Shown piece by piece: positions 44,116 to 56,760 of a stretch of DNA of 64,000 bases (position 1 is the first letter of the stretch; each line of letters begins with the position of its first letter). Under the pieces are notes generated by a model. The model was not told where the DNA came from. It did no database searches and was given only the letters and a program-made list of their open reading frames with translations. The DNA lies in NCBI GenBank assembly GCA_020746105.1, contig CM036634.1, positions 434,001 through 498,000 of the forward strand, written 5' to 3'. Made by a program: the position numbers and the translations under genes. This stretch comes from Trogon surrucura. Taxonomy: Eukaryota; Chordata; Aves; Trogoniformes; Trogonidae.

Positions 44116-45399
44116 GCTCTTTCTGGGATCTGTACAACAAACCCACAGCGATGGCGATGCTTCCCCGGGTTTCTATTTTTATTGCCCTTCTGGGAGCTGC
44201 GGAGGGCCCAGGTCCCGCTGCCGCTTGGTCCCACGGCACATGCCGAGGCCGGGGGTGTGCAATGCACAGACGGGCTCCGAAGAGAGCTCTGAATCACTTA
44301 TTTCAGAAATGCCGAACGCGTTTCGGTGCCGATCCCCCTCCTCCAGGACCCGCGTGGGTTTATTCTCCTAACACACGGACTCCGAGGCGCCTACCTGTGA
44401 GCACAGGGCCATGCGCGGGCTGCGCAAGCGGTGTTCAGTATTGCGTTTCTCCAAGCAAGCGATTGGCATTCATTAGCTTCGCTTCCTCACTGCGCAGCTG
44501 CCCAGCTTCATTCAGAGTCTGCTCCGCTGCTGCTGCACCGTCGTGCTCTGCTCTAACGCGCCAGCGACTGCGCCCTCCAGCCAAGGACGGCGTCTCCGCT
44601 TCAGCATGGGCGTTGGCAAACTGGAAGATGCACAGAAAAGATCAGCAGGAAGGACGGACTGGCTGGAAAACTTGTCATGCCCTGGTAGATGAGAGGACAG
44701 GTCACAAGGGGACCCGCCAGTGGTGCCTAAGTCCTGGCTTTGGGAGGATGGCGCTGAGTGTTGGGTGTTTGGCTGAGTAGGGCAGCACATGGAGAGCCCG
44801 GGAGGGGGAACAGACACTCAGATGACTCAGGTCAGAAACAAGTAAAGAGCGTGAACAGTGCAATTAAGGATCTGGCAGATTCGGCGTCACTGACGATCTG
44901 AGCTGTCAGGAGCCTTGGGTGTCTGCCCCGCTGTGTCCGAGGGCGGTGGAGAGAGAGGCTGAGAGATGGTCTGAGTTGAACTCTGTGGGTTTGGGGTGTG
45001 AGGGGGGCTGCTGGGGCTGTGGTTCGTCTTCCCTCCCCTTGCGCTCGTTGTCCTCGTCCCCTTGAAGCCACGTGCCCCCATGCACCTCCAGCTTCCTCCT
45101 GCACATCCCTCAGGGTGCCTACTCACCCAGAACACCAGCACTTGCCCTAAGGCCCAGGGAAACCCTCTGGCAATGGGTCACGCAGCAGTTTTGGGGGGCA
45201 GCTGGTTGTATCCCATCACTGCCTGCTCACGGCCGGGCTGCGGGCTCAGCCTGTGCACATCACGTTGGAAAATCAGGGCAGTTTCTCTCCAAATCCGTGA
45301 CACAAACCGGCAACCGGGGTCTTTTTCCTTTCCGCTTCCCAGCTGCGCTATAAGAGAAAATGTCCCTGCACGCAGTTAACATGCCAGGCAAGGAGATTT
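44116..45399. other. Spacer with locally raised CpG
   Basis: 44140-44600 has more CpG than its surroundings and a 225-codon frame (44103-44780, plus) with no recognisable domain. I do not call a gene. Confidence 0.4.
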
Positions 45400-45780
45400 G
45401 AGACTTGTGCTCCTCAGCAGATCTGCTAAATTCTCTCTGAAACAGCTACGGGTAGTTCAGTAATAACCAATGCCCCATTAACAGCAAGCAAGGCCTTGCA
45501 GCAGGCTTCGAAGAGGCATCGTGTCATTAGCTGGAACTTCTGTGAACTATAAATATATAATTAGAGTCTGTCTAACGTATTACAGCGGTGTGGGGGGGTG
45601 CATGTGCGTGGCTCGTGGACACAAACACATTCAAGCAGTGTCTCGGCGTTTATGCCCACTTAATATTCCGCTTGCAGAAAGGTGTTTTATTAAATGACAA
45701 TTTGGAACTTAATTGTATTAATTTTCCATTGATCGCATACCTAGCTCTAAATGAACTCACTGGCGCCTCACTTCCCTACC
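45400..45780. promoter_or_regulatory. Candidate conserved non-coding element, AT-rich
   Basis: Contains AACTATAAATATATAATTAG, CACTTAATATTCCGCTTGC and AACTTAATTGTATTAATTTT. Not repetitive and not coding. Confidence 0.3.
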
Positions 45781-48700
45781 TGCACGTTCCATTATTCTTC
45801 AGTGGGCAACATATTTGCAAACACAAAAGCTCATGGAGTCACAGGCTTGTCACCTGCGTGTCACCCGTTTCTGCAGGTACTGAATGCTCATGCTGTGAGT
45901 ATTTGACAGTGCTTTTGCTCTGCAGAGACTGGTGCTCTCATGGGTTCCCATTCAGTCAGTGCTTTTGGTCACGCAAACTTGTATCTTGGCTCTTGGTCCT
46001 CTGTTTCTTGAAGGAAAGCTCATGCCAGGTGTGCCAGGCTTGTCTGACCACCATCAGCAAGTGTGAGTTTCTGGGAGCTCATGTCACACCACAGTAACCT
46101 GCTGGTGCTCAAGCCTGAACTTGTAAAGGAGCAGGACTGCTCTCCTCTTGCTTGGGAGGAAGAAGTGGCTCTGGCCAGGACCTTCTCTCTGTCCCCGTAT
46201 TTCTCTTCTGCACTTTGCTGCGGGGCTGTAGCTCTCTCTCCGCGGCCACCACTGGCCCTGAGCCAGCTTCTGGGCCCTCCTGCCCGTGTGGTACCCCTGT
46301 GTGTCCAACTGCTGAGGTGCTGATGACAGCCTGCAGGGGTGGTGGGAACTGTCTAGTGGCCAGGATAGGGGTGGTGGGAGCTTCCCTTCAAAGGGACAGG
46401 ACCATCCTTTGCTGAGGGACTGTGAGGAAACAGCCCGTGTGTGAAACAGGCTGCCAGAGCAGGCAAAGGGTGAGCATCGCCTGGTAGATCTTTGCGGGGC
46501 AGGGACGTGTGTTCTCAGGTACACGAGCTGGGAATGACCACAGGAGCTGCGTGATGTCCTTGGCCCAGACACCAGTGTCCCTGCTCCTGCTGCACCCTGG
46601 CTCAGCATCTCTGCTGAACAGAGATCGTCGCTTTTATGGCGACTACAGCAGTCATTGCTTTATTTGAATGGAAGCGTCTTATGGTTTAATATCATTAAAT
46701 ACAGATGCAACTTGTGTTCTCTAAAGCCATAATGCCCCTTCCTGTTACTGCCTTACAATTAACTGGGCTATAAAGCTTTCAAACATATTGCAGACACTAA
46801 TTCAACTGGATGGTGAAGAAACATGGTTTTATTGGGCAATTACAGTGCCTGGAACATGTTCCAGTCTGGCAATACCTTTCCAACAGAAACGGGAACTATG
46901 AGGCCATGCCACTAAGAAAAGTTCAAAGGTGGTTTCAAAACAGCCATGGCTCCAGGCTGCAGGAATGATTTTATTTACATCTTAATAAAGCGCCATCCAG
47001 GAGTGATGTCAGAGCTTGTGAAAGCAGAGAGCACAGCGAGCTGTGCAGACCGGAGCCGGGTCAGCTCTGGGGACCCTCCTCTCTGGTCCTCCTGCCCAGC
47101 CCTCCTCCATCTGGTGCCCATCTGCTCACCTCACTGCTCCCAGTTTAACTTCAGATGCCAGGACTGTACCCTCCGCACTCAGCCCACACTTAGTGTTTTA
47201 GTTTCCTGAGACCTGTGTGGAGAATCCCGCCAGCCCCTTGTGCTGGCAGACCGCAGGGTGTGCAGATTGCTGAACAGAAGGACAACCATGGTTAAGGCAG
47301 GTCTCTGTCCTGGGGTCCTGGTTCTTCAGCAGAAACCTGTCCAACTGCCAGGGCACACTTGGGCAGGGGGATGAGGAAGGGTGATGAGCTGGGTGGTACT
47401 GGGCTGCCAGGGGTGTTAGGGAGCCTGGGGAAGCTGGGACGGGTCCTTGGACCATTGCTGTGTGAGTAGGAGAGAGTCCTAATCCACTGTGGTACCTGCA
47501 GCTGATCTCACAGATGGATCTCTCACTGCCTTTGCTCCTGACATGGTAGACACATGACATGACATGACATGACATGTAGGTATGCCTGGGCATTATCTCT
47601 GGGCAGGAGAGGGGAGCAGAGCAGGCTTGAGTTTCTTCAACTACGCTGAGTGCAGGGCTTCCTCTGGAGAACATCCTCCACCAAAGCATCTCCACACATC
47701 GCTGCAAGCCTTTGGGAAGGTGACTGCAAACACTAAGCAAACATGCCACGAGGGATAGGACTGGGCAGGCACATGAGAGACAAAGGCAGGTGACCACATC
47801 CTGACATCTTCAGCCCACTCGGACTGACTTGCTGAACCTAAGTTTCCCTGCAAAAACACGGCTGACGAGCTGTCAGAGGGTGTCAGCCTGTGAGCTGGCA
47901 GGGGATCTGCGACACAAGGGACCGTCCAGGGTGCTATTGTTGTGGTGTTGCAGCTGCTGATTCCAGCTGTGTCTCAGTGCATCTTGAGAAGCATCAGGGA
48001 TAAGCTGTTTTTTGGTTCTCTGTAAGGGTCCAGTAAGAGACTATCGATTTTTTTTTGGAAATTCCCTGGCAGGCTGGCTGTGCTGTGCTCCCATGGGGAC
48101 TTTCATGAAAAAGGCACGACATCAAGATTTCCCTGCTCAGTTCAGGGATGGAGGCCTTGATGTGGGGCAGAAGCAGACAAAATCCTTGACCCCCATCCGT
48201 GACACTGCTGCCTTGGCAATGATCCTGCTCCCAAGCACAACTAGAGCTTATTCCAGCCTCTTCTCCACAGATGTTTTTTTCTGTGTCCAGCTCCAGTGGA
48301 AACACAGATTTACCCCCCAGAGTGGTGTTGGCTGCATCTCAAATTGGCAACAACTTTGTCCCCTCTTCTCAGCAACAGAGCGATCTTCCCAGTGTGGAGA
48401 AGGGAGGCTGACATGCCATCCTCCTGCCAGACCGTGCCAACACCAGCTCAGTCCTCCCTGTGTCCTCTGGTGGGAGCAGAGGCTTTTTGTACCTCTACAA
48501 ACACCCAGACCCTGAGCCTTTGGGGCTGCGTGAGAGCAGGTCTCAGACAGCAGCAGGGAGCTGTGGGCACAATGCTTCCCCATTCCCCATTCCCCATTTC
48601 AAAAATGAGAGGAAAAAGCTGTCTGGCTGAGCCTTTGCCCTCAAGAGGTTTTTTCTGTTTGTCCTTGGAGGTCAGCCACGCAGGTGGCATGGCCAGGAGC

Positions 48701-49340
48701 AGCAGAAGGTGGCTGTTGGGTTGGGGACTACCACTGCTGCTGGCATGGTCAAGCCCAAACAGCTCCTGCAAGCAGAATATGAGGCATTCAGTTTGGGGAT
48801 TTATTTGGAGTTAATAACGATATTTATGAAAAAAGTTGGAGTCAAATGCTCCCTCTTGACCACACTGATTTACACAGCCCAGTCTCGGAGTAAGAGACTA
48901 TATTCATATTCCTTTTTATTTTGGAAACAGAGAAAATTTGTTAAGTCTCAAAGGAAAATGTTTTTATTTCTGCTATAATAGCAGAACTCTCTATCCCTGT
49001 TTATTGTTGATATGGCTGCTGCTTTCATGGTATTGCCTTCAAGAAATAGTTTCTTATTTATACGTTTCTCTCTGGAGAGGAAGGTCATATCCTTCATGAA
49101 TGGGAAAACTAATTAGAGAAGTAATTTAGCAGTTGCCTGATAGGTCAGATATGGGAAACAAATATACAGGTTTGTGCATTATTATGATGATGGTTTTTTT
49201 TCCTTTAGTGAGTCATGAAGAAAGTATGCTGTATTAAGGAAAGATTAATTTTATCACCCGTGGGTGGAGCAGTGGGTACGTGGTCACCCGGTATGCTCAG
49301 CAGCACGCGGACATAGCCTGGGAGCCTCTCATCCACAGCT
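45781..49340. other. Spacer with further AT-rich blocks
   Basis: No exon recognised. AT-rich non-repetitive blocks at 46610-46870 and 48780-49260 resemble those at 43.6 and 45.4 kb. A short (ACATG)n pentamer run lies at 47551-47576. Confidence 0.45.
47551..47576. repeat. (ACATG)n short pentanucleotide repeat
   Basis: About five perfect units. Confidence 0.9.
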
Positions 49341-49343
49341 CTT

Positions 49344-49475
49344 CACAGAATCACAGAATGTTCGGGGTTGGAAGGGACCTCGAAAGATCATTTAGTCCAA
49401 ACCTGCTGCCAGAGAAGAGCAACTCCACCTCCTGCCTGCCCTCGTGCAGGACACCGTTCCACGGCACCCAGGTGT
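49344..49475 (-). mobile_element. CR1 LINE 3' end fragment
   Basis: CACAGAATCACAGAATGTTC, GGGGTTGGAAGGGACCTCG and AGATCATTTAGTCCAAACC are the CR1 3' end in minus orientation. Only about 130 bp remain. Confidence 0.85.
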
Positions 49476-52065
49476 GGGTGACAAAGCCTGCTCATAAAAA
49501 GATGTGTGTGATGCAGGCGAGCAGGCGGTTATTGCTTTTCCCCCAAATTTTTGTAAAAGGTGCAGCTGTTGTTATTTGGTGCACGGGGAGATAAAAATGA
49601 AGACCCAACTCATCAGCAATTAGCCTACCTGAGATCTGTTACGACATTTGCTGGGTTTATTTAGGCGCATCCCAGGCACAGATCCACTAAGCAGCACCTC
49701 TGGACGCCCTCCCTCATCCCTCTACATCCTGCATCATGCACCAGAACCTCTTTCTTTGCCTTTTCCCTGAATGTGCCTGTCTGGGAGTGGGCTGAGAAGA
49801 CTTGTGAAACTGGCACTGCGTTTGGAAGCTCATTAGTGGGTTTATGCTGCCTGAGATCCTTCGACTGAAAGCGAAGCATTGCTGTGGAGGGGTGCTCCTC
49901 TCTGTGAGTCCCCAGCTCTGAGCCCAAGGGGCAGAGGCAGAAGCAGCATCTCCTGGGACAGCATCCTACGGGTGGGAAGGCACGATGTCCCCTCACTGCA
50001 GCCTCAGAGCTGGAGCAAACATGGTGGGGCTGGCAAAGGGGCATTTGTGCTTGCAGCTATTTACTGCTTGCAAAGGAGCTCCAGCCTAAGAACTGTTCAC
50101 AGGAACGGCTCCAAGTAACAAACTCATTTGAGAAAGCTGCAATCTGCTCATGGCTAATTCGAGAACAGAAAGAGAGGAGGACTGGTGCATGTGATGACTT
50201 ATTCGCATGGTGCTGAGGAGGGGCGCACGAGGTCTGTGGTGCATAGGTGTGGTTTAGACACGGCTTGGACTTCACAAGCTCAACTAGGGTGCAGCTTAAA
50301 CTGGACCCAAGCCTATGAATAAACTCCTGTCCTTGCTGTTGCAGTAGGAAGCAGCAAGGAAAATGCCTGAACTGGGAAATAAAACTCACCAGCAGACCAA
50401 GAGAGTCTGAGCAACCACTGAGGGAGTGGGTTGCACAGTGTATGAGAGTGCCTTGGTCTCTGCAGCTTTTGGTGGTGCTGGCTTTAGCCCAGGGGTGTGG
50501 CCAGGCCAGGATGACTACTGACATTGAATTGCCCAAATGCAGCTCCAGAACTGTGTGAGAGATGAGGAGGAGAAGGGAGTGAGAAAGCGTGAAAGGGCAG
50601 CAGGACAAAAATGGGACTGATGTTCCAAACAGATGCTGGTGGTGGAGCTGGGCTGGAGGCAAGGAAGGAGTGGGAGGAACACATAAGGGGGGTGGAGGGA
50701 CCAGGGATGCTGGAGTGTTCAGTAAACCTGCCCCTAGGAGCCATAACCACAGGCAGGCAGACCGATGGGCATTTTATTCCGTGGGATTAGACACAGCAAC
50801 TGTCCAGACCATCCTACAAAGGGGTCACCCCCAGGGCTGGAGACTTCTGGATTGTCATGGTCCAGTCCGGATGGGAAACGTGTCTTGGAGCTGGGGCTGT
50901 GCAGGCACAGGTCAGCTGCTAGCCAGGAGTCCTGCTGGACTCAGGAACTCCTCAAACTGGACGTCAGTAGGAACAAATATAACCTTGGACACAGACCAAC
51001 TTGGGGAATTAGACATCACCAGCAGCCATCTGGCCACTGCTGCTGCGGGGCTTAATGCTAACAGGGAAAAGTGAGATTGGTCAGCACCAAGTACAAACAT
51101 TTTTGGATAGGAGTGACCAGAAAAACAAATCCTTAAGCCAAAGATACTCCGGGTGCTGTTTTCTCATAAAAGAAGTTTTTTGCCCAAGAGTCTCCCAGGC
51201 GTCTGTGGATGAGGTGAAATGGAACAGAAGAAGGGTGACCACTTGTTATCCCCCCTTCTGGGGTGTCTGGAGCCCTGTGCCCTGCCCTGCCTGTGGTCAG
51301 CCCTGGCAGGAGAGTTTATGGTGACTGTAGGTGCTCCTCAGCTCCAGCCTGCTTTGTGTCACACCGCTTTGGGCACCGTCTTCCTGCAAAAGACATTGCT
51401 GCTCCTCAGAAGCTGAAGGGCATTTCAGTGTCCCTTTCTCAAGCCCGTGGTGCATTGGATTTGGCCCTCCACTCTCTTTCTGAAAGGAACCTCCATCAGC
51501 CAGCCCAGCTCCTGTGAGAGGAGCCACTGGCCCTGCTGCTCATTACAGCTTTGTAATTTAATTTATTGACTTGTTTTTCAAAGTCCGGGAGCAATCACTG
51601 TGATGCTCGGGATCCAGTGCCTGGGACATGCTTCTGAGAGTCTCATGCTCCTCCAGCTTCACCTGGCGCAAACCTCAGAGGTTCAATGCCTGTGGATGTG
51701 GTGTGAGCAGATCCAGTGGGTTGTCAGCTGCAGGACCCACAACTCCAGACTGTGTCTTTGGGAGGGAGGAGGCTGACAGTGTCTGTCCTTCACATGCATG
51801 TCATTAATTAATAAGGGACATTAATTAATTAATAAGAGGCATTTGTTGGCAGCTTCCTGCAGAGCTCTGGTGCCTAGAAGCACTTTTGCATCTCAGTGGC
51901 ATTTTCTGAGCAATGGAGGAAGCAGTGAGGAGCATTACGATAGGGAGAGTTCCATCAAATGGACCTTCTCAGTGCAGGAGCAGTCCTGCTGTGGGGAAGG
52001 ACATCTCCTGCCGGAGGGCAGAAAGTGCTCATGTGTGATGGGGAAGCTCAGCGAGGAAGGTGGGA
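49476..52065. other. Spacer without recognised gene
   Basis: No coding sequence supported. TTAATTAATTAATAAG is repeated in a short direct duplication at 51801-51837. Confidence 0.5.
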
Positions 52066-52069
52066 AGCA

Positions 52070-52135
52070 CCATGGGTTGGACGAGATGATCTCTAGAGGT
52101 CCCTTCCAACCCCTAATGTTCTAAGATTCTGTGTC
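52070..52135 (+). mobile_element. CR1 LINE 3' end fragment
   Basis: ATGGGTTGGACGAGATGATC, TCTAGAGGTCCCTTCCAACC and AAGATTCTGTG are the last 65 bp of a CR1 in plus orientation. Confidence 0.85.
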
Positions 52136-55100
52136 CTGCTGCAGGGCTGAAGAAACCTTACTAGGAGCTGCTGTGAGCAGATGATTATGCAGAAGACATC
52201 TACCAGGCAGCTCACCTGTGGTGCCACATGGATTTCTCACTGCTAAAGGAGCAAGTCCCATCACTCACTTCCAAGTTTCTGCTCCCAAATCCTCCAGCTG
52301 GATGAGCCTTTGACCCAAAATCCAGTGTAAGCCTGGACCCAGAGGCAGGCTCGGTGTGCTCCCCAGCACACAGGACCGCTCTCACCCTGGTCACGCTGTA
52401 GATGCTGTGCGCAGGTGGTCAGTGTGCTGACTGCAGGTCACCACGTGCATCAGAGCAGGGACCTGCAATGCCTCACGAGCAACAGGGGCCAATGGGGGCA
52501 CCACCAGATGCTGCAGTAGAAGGTGCAGAAACAGGGGTTGTGTTTGTGGGATAATTCTGGTTTCTGAGATCTAGAGACTGGCTTCTTCCCAAGGTACAAG
52601 GCAAAGAGTCCGCCAGAATGGCTGCTGTGCTCAGCAGCACGTGAGTAATCTTGTTACCTGTGTAAATGTATAAGACCTGCTTCAGTCTTGATAAATCCAA
52701 GACCAAAGAGTCTTCTGGTACTGGGGAGGCCCTCAGGTGGCTCCTGCAAGAAGGTGTTGCCTCTCCCCATGGGAGCTGCTTCTTTCTAGTTTCACTGGAT
52801 GTCCTTGTATTATGAGGCAGTGAAAACAGATGCTGCCAAGCACTCTTTTCTAGATAATTTATCGTATCGCCATGCCCCTCTTGCTGGTCCCTGCTCCAAA
52901 CTGAGCTCCTCCAGGTTCCTGTCTGAGCCTGATGTTCTCCAGAAGTTCAGCTCTGCAGCTTTCTTTCAGTGGCTCCTTTTACCTGGTTCAAGGAACGACA
53001 TCAGCACAAAGAATTTTTCAACCATCCACATCTGATGGGGCATCACATGGGACAGTTGTCCTTGCTGTGGGACTTGGGTTTTCTGAATAGGGTTGTCTAA
53101 AAGCCACACACCTCTTCCACCTCATCAGCACACCGTCACACTGAGATGCTTCACTGTTTACGTGGCTGCAACATCCCCAAAGGCCACAGGGAAGCTAAAT
53201 CTCCTTGGACAGAATAGAACATCTGAAGAGGCTGCTGCTCGTGAGCAGCACTAGGTTTAAATCCCTGGGTGGTGCGAAACTGCTGGGAAGAGTAGTGAGA
53301 TTTGTTGAGTGAAACCTAGAGATGACCCCGGGCAGAGTCCCAGCATGGGTGCTGCTAGAGATGCTGCTCCAGAGGGAGGTGGGAACCAGCCTCCGACATC
53401 ATCCTCCCACACTTGCTGGGAGAGCTGGGCCCGTGAAGAGCAGGGAGGCCTGTGCGCCGGCACTGCTATCTGAAGGAGGCTGCAGCAGAGTTATTTTTCT
53501 GAGCGCTCATTGTTTGCTGTGGGAGATAAGGCTGCTGGGAGCTAAAAAGATAGAAAGTGCTCTGATAACAGCGCTTTCTGCAAATATTTGGTGAGCGCGT
53601 TTTATTCCCTCTGAACAGAGACCGCCAGCATGCCCTGTCCATAATGGAGAGATTGTTTCCCGGGCTGTCAGGGAAATTCTGTTTGTTGTCTCCATCTGGA
53701 GCTGTTTTCAATCTCAAGCTCATGTCCTCAGCTGATGTGCATTTTTGTCTTGACCCAGCCTGGGACTGACTCAGCAGGTGGGAAGTGCCAATCACAAGAG
53801 ATGAAAATGTCCCTGTACCCTCCTGGGCAGGAGCACAAGCGGGAGCTGGGATGAAGCAATGCCTGATGGAATATCCTTGTGGTCTGTCTGGTGACAAGGT
53901 GTCCCTTTGCTGTGGTGGATTTCCAGGCTAGTCCAGAAGGGCTCTGGGAGCAGAGGAGTGCCCAGGAGGCCAGGGCAGGGCAAGGCACACAAAGCCACGA
54001 AGGCCTACCCTACTCCTTGCTCAAACTTTACTTCAAATGGATCTTCTCCAGCATCAGCCCAGCTATGATGAGAGCTGTTCCCAGAGACATGTGTCCTACT
54101 CCCTTCTGCCTCTCTCAGACTGTTTCTCTTGCCCTCCTGGTTGTCAAACTGGTCTCTCATGTGATGAGCCTTCAGGATGTTGAGTGGCTTGCAGAGAGCT
54201 GTGGTAATCGCAGAGGTCCTGCTGCTCTCAAGCTCTCTGGACCATTCCTTCCAGGTATTGCTTTTGATCTGATGAACCCCTGACCCAATCTATCACCCTG
54301 GGATGCAGCCTGGCTCCAGAGCTGGTTTCTCACTGATGCCACATCCAGCGATGTAAACATTAATTCTTGCTCTACTCTGACGAATGCATTTTACTGACGG
54401 AAGTTTCTGGTGCCAGCTGCGGTGCAGCAGGATCTAGAGGATGTCACCACCTGCAGATGCTCTGAGTGCAGGGACAGCCCATACGTGGGGAGAGAGTTTG
54501 GGGTGACGAGCCCTCTGCTCTGCTGCAGCCAGACCAGCTCTTTCCTCAGCTACTGCTGCCCTCAGCAAGTAAACAAGGAGGCTGCCTTGTGAGTAAGATC
54601 TACTTGCTGGTACGTTTGCCTGGGTATGTATCACGGCACAAGATGCCTGGTTTTCTTGAAGAAAAAATTATGAGCAATGAGACTTTATCCTGTGGTGAAA
54701 GATTGTTTCTTTAAGGGATGTAGGGGATTCCCCAAGGAGTTTAGCCTGGGGGAGTGGTGAGGCTTTTTCTGGGCAAGGATCCTTGTAAGCAAGGTGCTCC
54801 ATGCAGGGAAGAAGAAACAAGTGACACACAAGTTCAAGCATGGTTCCTTGTGGCTTCCCGGTCTTCAGGCTCCAGCACTTTGCAGCTGACCCCATTTCAC
54901 TCACTCAGCCCTCGTATGGAGACGTGGCACTTCCCTTCAGCTCAGGCATCCCCAGGACAGCACCCTGGTCCAGGGGATGTGGAGAGCTGAGGAAGACAGC
55001 TGCCTCCCTTGCCCACTCTCCAGGACACTTCTCTGCTACAGCTCCTTTCAACACAGAATATTTTTTTCACAGGAAGGTGTTTACATGGGGGATTAAGTCA

Positions 55101-55390
55101 ACCTGTGAACTTATTTTTTAGATATGTGGAGCTCTTCCAAGTCCCTCATTTCCCCATCCACCTACCTAATCCCTGGCTGGGTGGATGCAACAGGTGCATC
55201 CCTTTTGCCTGCACTGTGCTCACAGGCGCAGTCACTGCCCTCCTCTCTCTATCCCCACACAAGGGTTGCACAGGAGGTCCTGCACCCACTCACAGCAACA
55301 CCTGTGCAGGCCTGCAGGACTCTTCAACGAGGTGCTGGGATGTAAAAAAACACTTACGGGAAAGAGTCCAGTCTCCTGGGCAATCCCAGC
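52136..55390. other. Spacer without recognised gene
   Basis: No exon, RNA gene or clear repeat recognised. Confidence 0.45.
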
Positions 55391-55394
55391 CTCT

Positions 55395-56760
55395 CCCCAA
55401 CCCTGCCGAGAGCTCGATGTGATTTATCAATCTCTCTCCATTCTTTGCGTCAGCCACAAATTTTTTATGAATGAGTTTTTAATGTGTATGTTTGAATCAT
55501 TGATGAAAATATTGACTACTTCAAGCCTCCTGCTAGAAAACATTATGAGAAACACAGATTTAATGACAGCTCCCCATCAGTGACTGCTGCCTGAGCTCTT
55601 ACCCCAGTCTCGGTCTGTCTCACGTGTTTCTCCCCGATGCAGCCGGGTGCTGCTTTCAAATCAGCCGTGCAGCACCAAGTCAGGCACGTTCCCCAAGCTG
55701 GGGTATATCACGTCTATTCAGTTACTTTTATCAACCACACATGTAATCTCCTCTGTGAATGAAATGAAGGCTGACAAGAACCGTTTTCCATAAAACCATA
55801 TTGATTGGCATTAACGCTCCAGCTTCCTTTCAGCTGGCTCCTCTATCACTTTCCCTCAGCTTTGCCCATGTCTGCTGCTTAGAGGCAGGCTCACCCAGCT
55901 TGTGATGCTCTGCTCCAGTTTGCCCAGTTCTCCAAGATTTACCACGGATGCTGCCGAGCAACGCTCTCCAGACCTGCCTGTTGTGTCATGTACCCCCTTT
56001 CAGTGCCGTTTAACGCCATCCTTGATCATGCTGGTGTGTTTTTCAGCATCCTTTTGTAATACAGACACAAAGGTGGCCCAGAAACAGCTATTTCATTTCT
56101 GCCCTATCAAGAGTTTGTTCATCTCTATAAAGAAAACCTCTTCAATACCTTTTTTTTCCTTCTTTTTTTTTTTTTTTTGTTCAGAGAACATTTGAATTGC
56201 CTTCTCAGTGTCATTCATCCAATAAGTCACGTGTTTTTAATGGATGAGTGTAGCTTCTCATATCAATTTTCTGTACCTCATAACTTCTAATTCAAAATCA
56301 ATGGTTATCTATTCCCCCCCCACACTCAATTTTGTTATATATTGCTTTTTTTATTTCTAATAGCTGCCTCCACTCCATCACTGAAGAGGGTGGGCATCTG
56401 GCCAAACACGTCCTCTTACTTGATTATGGAATTATGGCTCTGGCCCTCCAAGAAGAAAAATCCCTGTTTTGACTCCTATTTATCTGACATTGTTTTGTCC
56501 TTCCTACTCAATTCTGTTTGCAGTTCTCCTCCCTGCCAGGATGTTCTCCTTCTGCAGCACCAGGTGAGTCACTTCTGATTGTGGGTCCTTCTGTCTGCCA
56601 CAGCCCCGTGTGGCTTTGCCTGCTTCTGCAGAGTCCCTTCGAGCTCCATTTCCAGTAATTCTGCAAGTACGATAATTACAGGAGCCGCTTTCACTCTGTT
56701 AATTACTTTCCCTGCCAGCTTCCTGCTGGATACCTCCCAGCCAAGTTGCCTGTTCTAGAG
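55395..56760 (-). mobile_element. Old CR1/L3-like LINE, minus orientation
   Basis: Carries the same ancient-LINE vocabulary as 39.2-40.2 kb but other parts of it: ATTGATGAAAATATTGACTA, CATAAAACCATATTGATTGG followed by CATTAAC, and GATTATGGAATTATGGCTCT. Strongly diverged, no open frame. A T-run at 56161-56179 interrupts it. Boundaries are approximate. Confidence 0.6.

Noticed and set aside
44103-44780. A 225-codon plus-strand frame in slightly CpG-rich DNA
   Set aside because: No domain, no splice or poly(A) context, and biased composition. Kept only as spacer.
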